From positions 1 to 64,000 of the forward strand of contig JAUXQH010000060.1 in the NCBI GenBank assembly GCA_030685065.1: a stretch of DNA of 64,000 bases, written 5' to 3'. The notes under the pieces are model-generated. The model was not told the origin of the DNA, did no database searches, and saw only the letters and a program-made list of their open reading frames with translations. Made by a program: the position numbers and the translations under genes. Within the stretch, counting starts at the first letter, position 1; each line of letters starts with the position of its first letter. The DNA is from Pseudomonadota bacterium. GTDB taxonomy: Bacteria > Myxococcota_A > UBA796 > SXON01. Of the stretch, positions 1 through 9,164 are shown piece by piece.

Positions 1-1
1 C

Positions 2-1348
2 GTCGAGGAGACCGCGCTCCTCCCGATGTTCCGGCTCGTCGCGCCGGCGGCCACGTGGGGGGGCGTGTCACGGACGCGGATCTCCTCCCTCGCGGCCGGG
101 CCGGCGCTCTGGAGCGTGGCCGACCTCGTGGACGAGAGCACCTCCACCCTGGAGTACGAAGGAGAGGGCCTTCGCGTGGACAGCTCCTACGTGGAGACCC
201 CCGCGAACGCCGTCTACCTCGCCTGGGAGGCGGAAGAGCAGGCGCTCGTCGATGCCCTCGACGTCGCCCAGTGGTCGACGGGCGACTGCCGGTACGTCAC
301 CTCGGTCCACGGCTCGTCTACGCAGTACTACACAGGGTCCACCTTCGACATCGTCATCACCAACCCCGGGATCACCTCGACGCACTGGTGGTGTCCGCCC
401 GAGGTCCTCGCGGCCAAGGCCGCGCTCGAGGACCACCGCAAGCACAAGCCCCAGGCGCAGCGCTACCGCTACAACGTCGAGACCACGCGCCTCGGCTGGC
501 AGCGGAGCACGATCGTGCGGCCCGCCGTCCAGTTCACGATCGGCTCCTCGGCCCACCGGTGGGCGCTCAACGGCAGCCTCGAGAGCTACTTCCTGGAGCT
601 TGGGGGCGGCGCGCGCGACGAGTGGCCCAGCAAGACGCGGAAGCAGGTCCCCGTGCGCCCGCGGCTGACGTGCAACGTGGAGGGCGCGCCCGAGGGCGTG
701 CGCCCCTACCTCGGCGCCTGGGCCGACGACCGCTTCGCGGTGCGTTTCTGCTACGACGGCGGCGCTCTCGCCGCCATTGTGGTCGCGACGCCCGAGGGCA
801 ACTTCGTCGACGCCTACATGGGTGAAGGCCGCGGCCTCCGCCCGGACGGAACGCTCGAGCTCTCCGCGGCCTGGTCATCGAGCGAGCGCCCCTTCTATCA
901 GAAGTACCGTCGTGAGGGCGACACGCTCGTGGTCCGCGCGCGGAGCTTCGAGAGCGACTGGGGCCCGGAGCAGGTGCTGCGCCCGATGCGGTCGGAGTTG
1001 CCGTTCACCGAGCTGACCGCGACGCGCAACTACGGAAGCGCGACGGAAGCAGGCTTCACGGACGCCGCCATCCACGCCGAGCTGGCAGTCGCCCGCGGCA
1101 TGCTCGTCGAGACCCTGATGCGCGAAGATCCCGCGCTCACCGAGGCGTTCCGGGCCGACGTGCTCGCCCACCTGCGCGCGACGTTGCAGGGTGACGAGCT
1201 CACGCGGACCCTGTTCCTGCTCGGCTACCCGATCGAGGGCGACATCCCCGCGTCCGTACGGCTCCTCGACGCATGGGACCGAAGCGTCACGGAGGGTCGG
1301 GCGGCGAGCGGGCGGCCGTGGGCGCAGTGGTCGGCGGGGGTGCGGTGA
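2..1348 (+). CDS. Hypothetical protein, possibly 5'-truncated by window edge
   Basis: The reading frame is open from the first complete codon at position 2, with no stop before the internal ATG at 26, so the real start may lie outside the window. From the ATG the product is 440 residues. I do not recognise the family. It is rich in Trp, Tyr and Arg, has four scattered Cys (in GDCRY, WWCPP, LTCNV and RFCYD), and shows no transmembrane segment or signal peptide in the visible part. The middle third reads like beta-rich sequence; the last 100 residues look helical. It converges on the FGE-type lipoprotein gene with a 36-base gap. Coding is supported by length, codon-position GC bias and a composition unlike the shadow frames. 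Confidence 0.75.
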   Translation, partial: VEETALLPMFRLVAPAATWGGVSRTRISSLAAGPALWSVADLVDESTSTLEYEGEGLRVDSSYVETPANAVYLAWEAEEQALVDALDVAQWSTGDCRYVTSVHGSSTQYYTGSTFDIVITNPGITSTHWWCPPEVLAAKAALEDHRKHKPQAQRYRYNVETTRLGWQRSTIVRPAVQFTIGSSAHRWALNGSLESYFLELGGGARDEWPSKTRKQVPVRPRLTCNVEGAPEGVRPYLGAWADDRFAVRFCYDGGALAAIVVATPEGNFVDAYMGEGRGLRPDGTLELSAAWSSSERPFYQKYRREGDTLVVRARSFESDWGPEQVLRPMRSELPFTELTATRNYGSATEAGFTDAAIHAELAVARGMLVETLMREDPALTEAFRADVLAHLRATLQGDELTRTLFLLGYPIEGDIPASVRLLDAWDRSVTEGRAASGRPWAQWSAGVR

Positions 1349-1384
1349 GTCCGCTGGTTGCCGGCGGGCGGCCGCGCTCCGGGC

Positions 1385-2605
<1,221 letters not shown>

Positions 2606-2746
2606 CGGCGTGCGCTCAGGAAACGGTTGGAGTGGCTGTGAGCCATATGCTTCGCCCGCCGCAATGAACAGGGGGACGCGATGCGGCGCGTGCCGATGCC
2701 CCGTCTCCTGCTCGCGGACCTGCGCGACTGGCTCCTCCCCGCCCGC

Positions 2747-3433
2747 CTACATCCGGGCCGTCACCCACCCCCGGATGAGCGCCGCCTGGAAGCACTGCGC
2801 CGGGGCGGAGAACCCGGCGCGCGCGATCATCGCCTCCACCTCAGCGGGGCCGTGAGCGGCGACTCCCCTCCCGAACACGGCGCGGAAGCTGACCTTCCGC
2901 TCGTCGGGCATGCCGGCCTGGGCAAGCCAGAGGTCCATCACCGAACCAAATGAGGGATCCAAGAGGTCGGCGCACAGGTCGGCATTGAACAGGAGTCCAC
3001 CGGGCTTCAACCGCCTGGCGATCTCCGCGAAGTACGCCTGCCGGTCGGCCGCGTCGGTCAGGAAGTGGGAGACCAGCACGCTGGTGGCCGCGTCGAACGG
3101 ATCGGCCGCGAGCGAGGAGACGAGCCCGACGTGGAACTCGCACCGATCGGCGAAGCCTTCCGCCACCGCGTTTCGTCGGCCGACGGCGAGCATCGCTTCG
3201 GAGGGATCGACGAGGGTGAACCGCCACCGAGGGAAGATCGGTGCGAGAAACCGAGCTTCGGCGCCCGTGCCTGCGCCCGCCACGAGAACGCGCGCGGCGT
3301 CGGGGAGTCCGGAGAACTGCCACCGGATCAGCAGATGCAGCGTGCCCTTGATGGCGAGGATGGGCTCGAGGTTGCGGTCGTAAGCTTCCGCGTGCGCGTT
3401 GAACGCCTGGGTGACGGCGGGAGGGGTGGACAT
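2747..3433 (-). CDS. Class I SAM-dependent methyltransferase
   Basis: 228 residues from ATG 3433 (MSTPPAVTQAFN). The frame continues upstream, but this start lies 5 bases after the Rrf2 stop and fits a two-gene operon. The Rossmann motif I is visible as VLVAGAGTGAEARFL near residue 49, followed by the acidic motif FTLVDPS and a central VLVSHFLTD block. The C-terminal half (RAVFGRGVAAHGPAEVEAMIARAGF) resembles small-molecule methyltransferases that end with a lid over the substrate. The substrate is unknown. Pairing with an Rrf2 repressor suggests stress-responsive expression. It is encoded downstream of and co-oriented with the regulator. Confidence 0.88.
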   Translation of the reverse strand: MSTPPAVTQAFNAHAEAYDRNLEPILAIKGTLHLLIRWQFSGLPDAARVLVAGAGTGAEARFLAPIFPRWRFTLVDPSEAMLAVGRRNAVAEGFADRCEFHVGLVSSLAADPFDAATSVLVSHFLTDAADRQAYFAEIARRLKPGGLLFNADLCADLLDPSFGSVMDLWLAQAGMPDERKVSFRAVFGRGVAAHGPAEVEAMIARAGFSAPAQCFQAALIRGWVTARM

Positions 3434-3438
3434 CCTCG

Positions 3439-3900
3439 TTACTCCGATGAGAGGTGGGCGCCTTCGTGCCGACCGCGGGCGCGCACCCGGTGCTGGAGGT
3501 CGTCGGCCAACCGGGCGAGGGTGACCGCGCCGAGGCGTTCCATCAGCAGCGCCTCGGCCTCGCCGAACGCGCCTTCGAGCACGCCGTTGACTGCCTGCTC
3601 GACGAGGCACTCCGGCCGGCGATTCCGAAGGCCGACCGCGAAGACGGAGGGGCCCCCGAGAGCGGCGTGGACGTCGCGGACGGTGATCGCGGGGAGGTCG
3701 CGATCGATGGACCAACCCCCGCCCCGCCCCTTCTCGGCGCGGACCAGGCCAGCTTCACGCAGGCCAGCCATCGTTCGCCGCACGACGACGGGGTTCGCCT
3801 GCATGCACCGGCCCAGCTCCTCAGAGGTGACGGGTCCGGGACGCCCAGCCATGTGCACCAGGGCGTGCAGGGCGGACGAGAGGCGGCTGTCGAGATTCAT
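3439..3900 (-). CDS. Rrf2 family transcriptional regulator
   Basis: 153 residues. The N-terminal winged helix is typical of Rrf2 proteins: SRLSSALHALVHMA, VTSEELGRCMQANPVVVRRTMAGLREAGLV, then the wing EKGRGGGWSIDRD. The C-terminal region has one Cys (PECLVEQAVNG) rather than the three-Cys cluster of IscR/NsrR, so it is more like the YwnA/non-cluster branch or a redox-thiol sensor. It is the first gene of an operon with the methyltransferase. An inverted repeat TGTAA-N9-TTACA overlaps the start codon (3900-3918), a likely autoregulatory operator. Confidence 0.93.
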   Translation of the reverse strand: MNLDSRLSSALHALVHMAGRPGPVTSEELGRCMQANPVVVRRTMAGLREAGLVRAEKGRGGGWSIDRDLPAITVRDVHAALGGPSVFAVGLRNRRPECLVEQAVNGVLEGAFGEAEALLMERLGAVTLARLADDLQHRVRARGRHEGAHLSSE

Positions 3901-3918
3901 GTAACTTCATCTATTACA
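3900..3918. promoter_or_regulatory. Candidate Rrf2 operator at the regulator's start
   Basis: TGTAACTTCATCTATTACA forms a 5-base-arm inverted repeat (TGTAA/TTACA) right at the Rrf2 start codon. It is strikingly AT-rich for this genome. The embedded octamer GTAACTTC recurs three more times in the next 320 bases (4104, reverse at 4122, and 4209), suggesting a set of sites for one regulator. Function is inferred from position and symmetry only. Confidence 0.45.
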
Positions 3919-4394
3919 TTATCCTGCGCGAAGCAACGGGCCCCCGGCGGGGACGACCGCAACACCATCATCCTCTTCGGCGCCAGCGACGGGACCTATT
4001 GCTGCCAGTACTGCGTGGTGGCGCAGACGTAGCTCGGACCGACGGAAAACCGCTCGGGGCCCGCACCGCAGAAGCTACTCGCTCCGTTGTCGAGAACGAG
4101 GCGCGTAACTTCTCGAAGCTCGGAAGTTACGGCTGTTGTTCCGGCGAACGTCGCGAGCAACTTCCGAGAAAGCAGAAGCAACGGGCGTCGTTCAGACGAA
4201 CAATCACAGTAACTTCCGACCTGCTCGAATCGCCACCCCGGCCACTGGCGTCGTCGAGAACAGCGGCACATGGGGCCCGAGCTCCCTGCCTGGGCAGCTC
4301 GTCCCGATCGCGCTCGGCGCCTCGACGCTCGCCGGGGTCGTCACCGCCGTGCTCGCCGCCGTCCGCGACCGCCGCTGGCCCGCGAGGAATGCAT
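3919..4394. other. Non-coding stretch with clustered GTAACTTC octamers; no convincing gene
   Basis: No reading frame here has convincing protein character. The visible content is a hairpin-capable inverted repeat, GTAACTTC at 4104-4111 facing GAAGTTAC at 4122-4129 with a 10-base spacer, a further forward copy at 4209-4216, and a related AACTTCCGAGAA at about 4159. The phrase GTCGAGAAC occurs at about 4088 and again near 4253. In frame 2, about 4298-4375 would encode a single hydrophobic helix (LVPIALGASTLAGVVTAVLA), perhaps a scrap of another lost gene fused next to the restriction relic. Confidence 0.5.
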
Positions 4395-5037
4395 CGACGC
4401 CTTCATTGACACGAATCCAACGAAGATCAGCTGGACGCGTGGCCTAAAGAACGAGCGTGCGAAGAGCTCGTGCCTTGCCTTTGATGAGGCGCGTATCGTG
4501 GCCAGCCTGTACCGCCCGTTCGCAAAGCAGTGGCTGTACTTCGACCGGACGTCACGCAGTGGTTTCCCCTCTACCTCTATGACACAGGCTCCACCGACCC
4601 CGACGAAGAAGCCCAGGCCACAGACGCCTCCAACCCCCTCTTCGTCACCGACAGCGCCCGCCACGTCTACACCACCACCGCCGCCACCACCCCCACCCGC
4701 CGCGACGCCATCACCGACGCTGCCTCGCCCACTTCCAGAGCGCGTATCCGGGCGAGGACATCACCAAGGAGCTGCCGCGCATCCCCGCGTGAAGTTGGCC
4801 GCGGACTTCCGCGCGTTTACCAAGGCGGGCCGCGCCCTCGGCGAATTGCACGTCGGCTACGAGCGCGTGCCCGAGTACGCGGCGCGCGTGGAGGGGCCCG
4901 ACAAGCCCACGCCCACGCAGCTCCGCGTCGAGAACATGAAGTTCGGCAAGGGCAAAGACAAGAGCGTCATCCACTACAACGCCTACTTCGCCGTCCGCGA
5001 AATCCCGCGGCCCACCTCAGCCTCCGCCGTCCCTTGA
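4395..5037 (+). pseudogene. Degraded type ISP restriction-modification/helicase C-terminal fragment
   Basis: Pieces of the C-terminal target-recognition part of type ISP (LlaGI-like, helicase-methyltransferase-nuclease) enzymes are spread over three frames. Frame A (4395-4558) has DTNPTKISWTRGLKN and YRPFAKQWLYFDR. Frame B (4560-4725) has QWFPLYLYDTG and RRDAITDAA. Frame C (about 4725-4788) has AHFQSAYPGEDITKELPRIP. Frame A resumes at 4789 with VKLAADFRAFTKAGRALGELHVGYE up to a premature end after HYNAYFAVREIP. By recollection of the family, about 30 residues between DITK and ELPRIP (the FYYVYGxLH block) and a block after YFDR are missing, and the final 100 or so residues are absent. Only a remnant remains; the N-terminal nuclease, helicase and methylase domains are gone. 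The gene assignment is confident; boundaries are approximate. Confidence 0.8.
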
Positions 5038-5079
5038 CCCCGCCAGCCCCTGCCCGTATGGTTCCTTCCCGGAGGATCC

Positions 5080-6126
5080 ATGGGTACCACTTCGAGCCGC
5101 AGGTCGACCCAGAGCGACCGGCAGGTGGCGACGACCGGCCCTGCCAGGGCGCCCGCGAAGCCGCCGGCGAAGCCCAAGGACCCGCCCCCGCCCCCCGCCG
5201 GCCTGTTCCCCGGGATGGGGATCCAGGATGAAACCAAGGAGTTCGGCCCCCTCGCCTCGCGCGACCGGGAGGGAGCCCCGCAGGGCGTCGTGCTCCACCG
5301 CACCGAGTCGCCGACGATGGAGTCCGCGCGGAACAGCTACCGCACCCAGATCGAGAAGGGGAACCACGTGGGCGCGCACTACCTGGTCGGCAAGGAGGGC
5401 GAGACGAGCCTGACGGTCCCCACCGACAAGGTCGCTTCGCACGTGCGCGGCAACAAGGACGAGGCGTGGAAGGGGGCCAACGGCTGGAGCGTCGGCATCG
5501 AGAACGTCGGGATGCCCTCCAAGATCGACCCGAAAAAGGACATCCGGGCCCAGGTGAAGGCGCTCGAGCTCCCGCCGGCGATGAAGGCCCGGCTGCTCGG
5601 CCTCTCCGACAAGGAGCTCAAGGCCACCCTGAAGGATGGTGGCAACGAGATGCACCAGGACATCACCGGGCCGCAGAAGCGCTCGAATTGGAACCTCGTC
5701 AACGCGCTCTCCAAGGCCCACGGCTTCGACATCGGCACCAAGGTGCAGGCGCACGAGGAGGTCGACCACAAGACCCTCGGCGAGGGCGAGCCCATCAAGG
5801 AATTCGTGAGCGCCATGCAGGCGTGGCCCGAGAAGCTCAAGGCCCTGGGCGCGCGCATCGCGAAGATGCAGGCGGATCCCAAGCACGATCCGAAGGCGCT
5901 CGAGCAGCTCGTGGCCCAGCTCGAGAAGGACCAGGCGACCTGGGCGGCGGTCCAAGCCGACAAGACGCCGGCCGAAAACACGGCCCTCGACGCGGAGAAG
6001 ATCCTGGAGACGCCCGGGCCCGCCACCGCCCGCGAAGCCGATCGCAGCTCCTTCTACAAGGAGTTCTGGCCGCGCAGCCAGGCGTTGGACAAGGCGGGGA
6101 CGCCGGACAAGGCGCCCGCGTCGTAG
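5080..6126 (+). CDS. N-acetylmuramoyl-L-alanine amidase (Amidase_2/PGRP fold) without signal peptide
   Basis: 348 residues; ATG 5080 follows GGAGGATCC, a strong ribosome site. Residues 1-45 are a Pro/Ala/Lys-rich tail with no signal peptide. The Amidase_2 core shows GVVLHRTES (His73, expected zinc ligand), GAHYLVGKEG (His100), WSVGIENVG, and AHEEVDHKTLGEGEP (His225 and Lys231, matching the GHxxxxPGRKxDPGP motif, though the usual Asp/Cys third ligand is replaced by Glu/Gly). The C-terminal 110 residues are helical and charged (ARIAKMQADPKHDPKALEQL). Family members cut the amide bond between MurNAc and L-Ala of peptidoglycan. A cytoplasmic form in a predatory lineage could be an exported effector, a phage-type lysin or a recycling enzyme. 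The Smr gene follows 16 bases later. Confidence 0.85.
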   Translation: MGTTSSRRSTQSDRQVATTGPARAPAKPPAKPKDPPPPPAGLFPGMGIQDETKEFGPLASRDREGAPQGVVLHRTESPTMESARNSYRTQIEKGNHVGAHYLVGKEGETSLTVPTDKVASHVRGNKDEAWKGANGWSVGIENVGMPSKIDPKKDIRAQVKALELPPAMKARLLGLSDKELKATLKDGGNEMHQDITGPQKRSNWNLVNALSKAHGFDIGTKVQAHEEVDHKTLGEGEPIKEFVSAMQAWPEKLKALGARIAKMQADPKHDPKALEQLVAQLEKDQATWAAVQADKTPAENTALDAEKILETPGPATAREADRSSFYKEFWPRSQALDKAGTPDKAPAS

Positions 6127-6142
6127 GCGTCAAAGGCTCTCC

Positions 6143-6463
6143 ATGCCACATCGAGCCCCTCCCCCCGACGAGGACCCCTGGGATCCCGAGGCGTTGGTCG
6201 AGGTCCCCATCGATGGGACGCTCGACCTTCACACCTTCTCGCCCCGGGACATCCCCCACCTCGTGCCCGACTACCTCGAGGCCTGCCGAGCCAGGGGGAT
6301 CCTGGTCGTTCGGGTGGTCCACGGAAAGGGCAAGGGGACACTGCAGCGGACCGTCCACGCGCTGCTCGGGCGGCTGCCCTACGTCGCGGGCTTTCGGCTC
6401 GCCGACGCCACCGCCGGCGCGTGGGGCGCCACCATCGTGACGCTCCACCCGCTCCCTTCCTGA
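6143..6463 (+). CDS. Smr (small MutS-related) domain protein
   Basis: 106 residues made almost entirely of one Smr domain: LDLHTFSPRDIPHLVPDYLE, VVRVVHGKGKGTLQRTVHALL and the closing WGATIVTLHP. The LDLH and HGKGxG motifs are the hallmark residues of this endonuclease/nucleic-acid-binding fold, found at the C-terminus of MutS2 and as stand-alone proteins linked to ribosome-collision rescue or DNA nicking. No other domain is present, as in many proteobacterial single-domain Smr proteins. It lies 16 bases downstream of the amidase gene and may be cotranscribed, though a functional link is not obvious. Confidence 0.92.
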   Translation: MPHRAPPPDEDPWDPEALVEVPIDGTLDLHTFSPRDIPHLVPDYLEACRARGILVVRVVHGKGKGTLQRTVHALLGRLPYVAGFRLADATAGAWGATIVTLHPLPS

Positions 6464-6475
6464 TTCGATCCGCGG

Positions 6476-7408
6476 CTACGCCTGGTTCTTCTTCCCGAAG
6501 ATCGCCTTGATGCCCGACACCGCCGCGATGGCGGCGATCACGACGAATTTCTTGCCGGCGAGGAGCATGAGGAAGATGCCCTTGAACAGGCCGGTCTTCG
6601 CGGCCACGCCGCCCGCGACGAGGGCCGCGATGCCGTACTCCGCCACGCGATCGACGCTCTCGTCGAAGTCCTGGTAGCGGTTGCCCTCCGTGAACTCCGC
6701 GAAGCCCATCACCTGCTCCATCGGCGCCTTGATCGTGGCGAGCTGCGCGGCGGACGCCACCGCGTTGAATTCGAGGACGCCCGAGCGTCCGAGCGCGCGG
6801 ATCGCGTAGTTCAGGGTGTGACCCTCCTCGCCGAAGTCGAGCTCCTTCGCCCAGTAGATCTTGTGGCTGGCCGGATCGTAGTGCGGCGGCTCGGCCCACC
6901 CCGTGATCCGCACGCCGGTGAGGCCGGCCTGCACGCGCGCCTTGCTCTCCTCCTCGGCGCCCGCCTGCATCTCACCGAGGAGCTCGGCGAAATCGATCTC
7001 GGCCGCGTCATCGTCATTGATGTGGCCGTCGTCCGTGTACGACACGACCACGACCCACGACTCTTCGGCGAAGATGGAGGCGTCCGTGGGGACGAGCATG
7101 CCCCAGGTGTTCGGGTCCGGCGGGTTTCCCCACACCTGAAGCACCTTGTCCGTCTCGGCCGCGTCGAGGTACCCGAACGACTCGGGGACGTGCAGCACGG
7201 CCTTTCCGCCGCCGAGCACGACGTCACCCCGCTCGTAGGTCAGGCTCGCCTCGAACTCCATCATCTGTACGAGCTCGGGAGGGAGGCCTACGGCTTCGGC
7301 TTCGGCGGCCCCCTCAGCGGCGACGGGCTCCGCGGCGACGGGCTCGGCGGCGATGGGCTCCGCGGCGAGCGCTCGCGGGAGGAGAAGAGAGACGAAAAGG
7401 AGGGACAC
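6476..7408 (-). CDS. DUF2167 family membrane-anchored envelope protein
   Basis: 310 residues from GTG 7408. An N-terminal signal (SLLFVSLLLPRALAAEP) is followed by a short repeat of Glu-Pro-Val-Ala-Ala units. The body matches DUF2167, as seen in YERGDVVLGGGKAVLHVPESFGYLDA, VWGNPPDPNTWGMLVP, WVVVVSYTDDGHINDDDAAEID and DFGEEGHTLNYAIRALGRSGVLEFNAV. Near the C-terminus are two hydrophobic helices (AALVAGGVAAKTGLFKGIFLML and FVVIAAIAAVSGIKAIFG) and a Lys-rich tail, typical of the family. The large middle domain is probably periplasmic. Function is unknown; homologues sit in many Gram-negative inner membranes. It converges on the Smr gene. Confidence 0.9.
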   Translation of the reverse strand: MSLLFVSLLLPRALAAEPIAAEPVAAEPVAAEGAAEAEAVGLPPELVQMMEFEASLTYERGDVVLGGGKAVLHVPESFGYLDAAETDKVLQVWGNPPDPNTWGMLVPTDASIFAEESWVVVVSYTDDGHINDDDAAEIDFAELLGEMQAGAEEESKARVQAGLTGVRITGWAEPPHYDPASHKIYWAKELDFGEEGHTLNYAIRALGRSGVLEFNAVASAAQLATIKAPMEQVMGFAEFTEGNRYQDFDESVDRVAEYGIAALVAGGVAAKTGLFKGIFLMLLAGKKFVVIAAIAAVSGIKAIFGKKNQA

Positions 7409-7542
7409 GCAGACCTCGGGGCGCCGGCGGTCCTACCACGAACGACCCGCTTCGCGGAAGGGAAAAGCTGGCGCGAGGCCCGGATGTGCGAGAGCGGCGG
7501 CGCCGTCCCGGTGTCCGCCGCCCCGTGAGGCGTCGAGCCGTC

Positions 7543-7740
7543 CTACTTCTTTCCGGACTTCTGCTCGGCCTCCTTGCCCTCCTCGATGAGCTCCTTGACG
7601 CGTTGCCCGCCCTTGTGGCCGATCTCCGAGTAGAACCCCTCCCCGCGCTCGGCCTTGACCTTCTCGCCGCCCATGCGGCCGGCCTCCTCCACCGTCATGG
7701 AACCCTTCTCGCGATGCCCCTTGTCGCCTTCCTTCGGCAT
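7543..7740 (-). CDS. KGG-repeat stress protein (Em/GsiB-like)
   Basis: 65 residues from ATG 7740, chosen because GGGGGAGG lies just upstream; the frame could extend to ATG 7755 or 7773. Highly hydrophilic, with Gly-Gly motifs (MTVEEAGRMGGEKVKAERG, YSEIGHKGGQRVKELI) typical of the KGG domain of B. subtilis GsiB, E. coli YciG and plant group-1 LEA (Em) proteins. These are intrinsically disordered and induced by desiccation, starvation or general stress. The 'GFYSEIGHKGG' core is diagnostic. It is a single-gene unit. Confidence 0.92.
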   Translation of the reverse strand: MPKEGDKGHREKGSMTVEEAGRMGGEKVKAERGEGFYSEIGHKGGQRVKELIEEGKEAEQKSGKK

Positions 7741-7804
7741 TCGGACCTCCCCCATCGAGGTAAGGGCACCCACGTCAGCCGACCGTCACACCGTGTCGCC
7801 CGCC

Positions 7805-8758
7805 TCACCGGCACCGCCCCGCGACCTCCACGCGGAGCGGCCGATGGTCCGATCCCGCGCCGGTTCCCACCACGATGGACCGGACGGTCAGGTCTCGCGA
7901 CACGAGCACGTGGTCGAGCCGCGCGGAGGGCAAGGGGAAGATCCCGTTGGGCCACGTGAACCCGAACCCCTGGCCCGCGAGCTCCCAGGCGTCATCAGCC
8001 GCGCCCGCGATGTCACCGAAGAAGCGGCTGTAGGGCGAAGCGTTGAGGTCTCCGCCGAGGATGAACGCGTCGCCAGCGTCCGCGCGCTCGTGCACCCAGG
8101 CGGCCACCGCGTCGAGCCCCTCCCGGTGGAGCGCGGCGTACTCGGCGGTGCGCGGCGGCAGCGTGTGGACGTTGAGGAGCGCGAGGGTGCGCCCCTCCCA
8201 GCTGATCGTGGCCTGGGTCTGCGGGAGGCCCGTGAGCTCGAAGTCCCCGGCGGTGTCGAGCGGCAAACGTGACAGGATCGCGCTGCCAAAACTATCTTCG
8301 CGTACCACTCGCCACCCCTCCGGCCACCCGTCGAACAACCCGCGCGCGTCCAACACCGCCTCCCACCGGGGCGAGAGCTCCTGGAGCAGCACGACGTCGG
8401 CGTCGGCGGCGAAGATCTCCTCGGCGAGCGCGTCGGGGGCGGGGTGAACCATGAGGAGGTTCGCGGAGAGCACGGAGAGGGCGGCGCCGCACGCGGGCGG
8501 TGGCGTGCGGGGGAGCGAGGGCGGCACCACGAGGGCGAGGTGCCAGAGGGCCGCGGGGATCGCCAGGGCGGCCAGGGGCCAGCGCTTCGCCGCGACGGCC
8601 GCGACCAGCACGATCCAGATGGGCGCGTACAGGTGCACGGAGAACTGGTTGAGGACGAGGAGAGGCCACGCCGCGTCGTGCGCCCCGAGCCGGGCGGCGA
8701 GGACGAGCGCGAGGCCGATGGCGACGAGCCAGGCGGCGGGCCAGAGGATGCGGGGCAT
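7805..8758 (-). CDS. Membrane-anchored endonuclease/exonuclease/phosphatase (EEP) family protein
   Basis: 317 residues if started at ATG 8758 (MPRILWPAAWLV); an in-frame ATG at 8773 is equally close, and the frame runs upstream into the repeat cluster. The first 100 residues hold about three hydrophobic helices. The EEP catalytic core follows: LSVLSANLLM (Asn), VVLLQELSP (metal-binding Glu), ILSRLPL, ALLNVHTLPP, ILGGDLNASPYSRFF (Asp-x-Asn) and GSDHRPLRVEV (Asp-His pair). This matches the magnesium-dependent phosphodiesterase fold seen in YafD-like membrane EEP proteins, with the active site probably facing the periplasm. The substrate is unknown. The start region is unusual because REP-like repeats abut it and duplicate GGGGCATGTTCCGAG. 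Confidence 0.88.
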   Translation of the reverse strand: MPRILWPAAWLVAIGLALVLAARLGAHDAAWPLLVLNQFSVHLYAPIWIVLVAAVAAKRWPLAALAIPAALWHLALVVPPSLPRTPPPACGAALSVLSANLLMVHPAPDALAEEIFAADADVVLLQELSPRWEAVLDARGLFDGWPEGWRVVREDSFGSAILSRLPLDTAGDFELTGLPQTQATISWEGRTLALLNVHTLPPRTAEYAALHREGLDAVAAWVHERADAGDAFILGGDLNASPYSRFFGDIAGAADDAWELAGQGFGFTWPNGIFPLPSARLDHVLVSRDLTVRSIVVGTGAGSDHRPLRVEVAGRCR

Positions 8759-8778
8759 GTTCCGAGGGGGCATGTTCC

Positions 8779-8931
8779 GAGGGGGTCTGACCTTACGACT
8801 TATCACCTGGGACGAGCGAACGCCGAGAAATTGCACCGGGGGTCTGACCTTACGACTTATCACCTACGAACAGGCGAACGCCGACAATCCCGCGATCGGC
8901 CAAGTGATAAGTAATGAGGTCTGACCCCCTC
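8779..8931. repeat. REP-like element: two direct and one inverted copy of a GGTCTGACC...ACTTATCAC motif
   Basis: A roughly 30-base motif starting GAGGGGGTCTGACCTTACG and ending ACTTATCACCT occurs at 8779-8808 and again (28 bases identical) at 8838-8865. An inverted copy lies at 8902-8931, ending GGTCTGACCCCCTC and matching about 25 of 30 positions. The spacers share GCGAACGCCGA (8815 and 8874). Copies separated by about 57 bases followed by an inverted end look like a BIME/REP cluster or a small non-autonomous element. Sequences of this GGTCTGACC/ACTTATCA type are often dispersed intergenic repeats; no transposase is present here. A fragment CGACCCCCTCCGCG recurs at about 8977. Confidence 0.8.
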
Positions 8932-9124
8932 CGCGGACACGATCCGACATAGCCACCCTTGCACCCTCCTAATTGCGACCCCCTCCGCGACGCCCCGGAG
9001 CCCCCGCCGCGAAGCCCCCGGCCCGGCGTCCGCGCCCCTACGCGCCCCCACGCCCCCACGCCCCCCGCGTCGCGCCCCCGGCGTCGCGCCCCCCATCCGC
9101 GAATCCACCCTTGCGCTCGCGCCC

Positions 9125-9164
9125 GTGAACGTATATTCACGAACCGCGAGCCGATTCATGAATC
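9125..9164. promoter_or_regulatory. Candidate TetR operator and promoter upstream of the RND efflux operon
   Basis: Two palindromes flank the likely start region: GTGAACGTATATTCAC (9125-9140, arms GTGAA/TTCAC) and the perfect GATTCATGAATC (9153-9164), which spans the ATG itself. TATATT at 9132-9137 could serve as the -10 element with TTGCGC at 9111 as a weak -35 (spacing 15). This arrangement is typical of autoregulated TetR genes. Binding is inferred. Confidence 0.5.
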
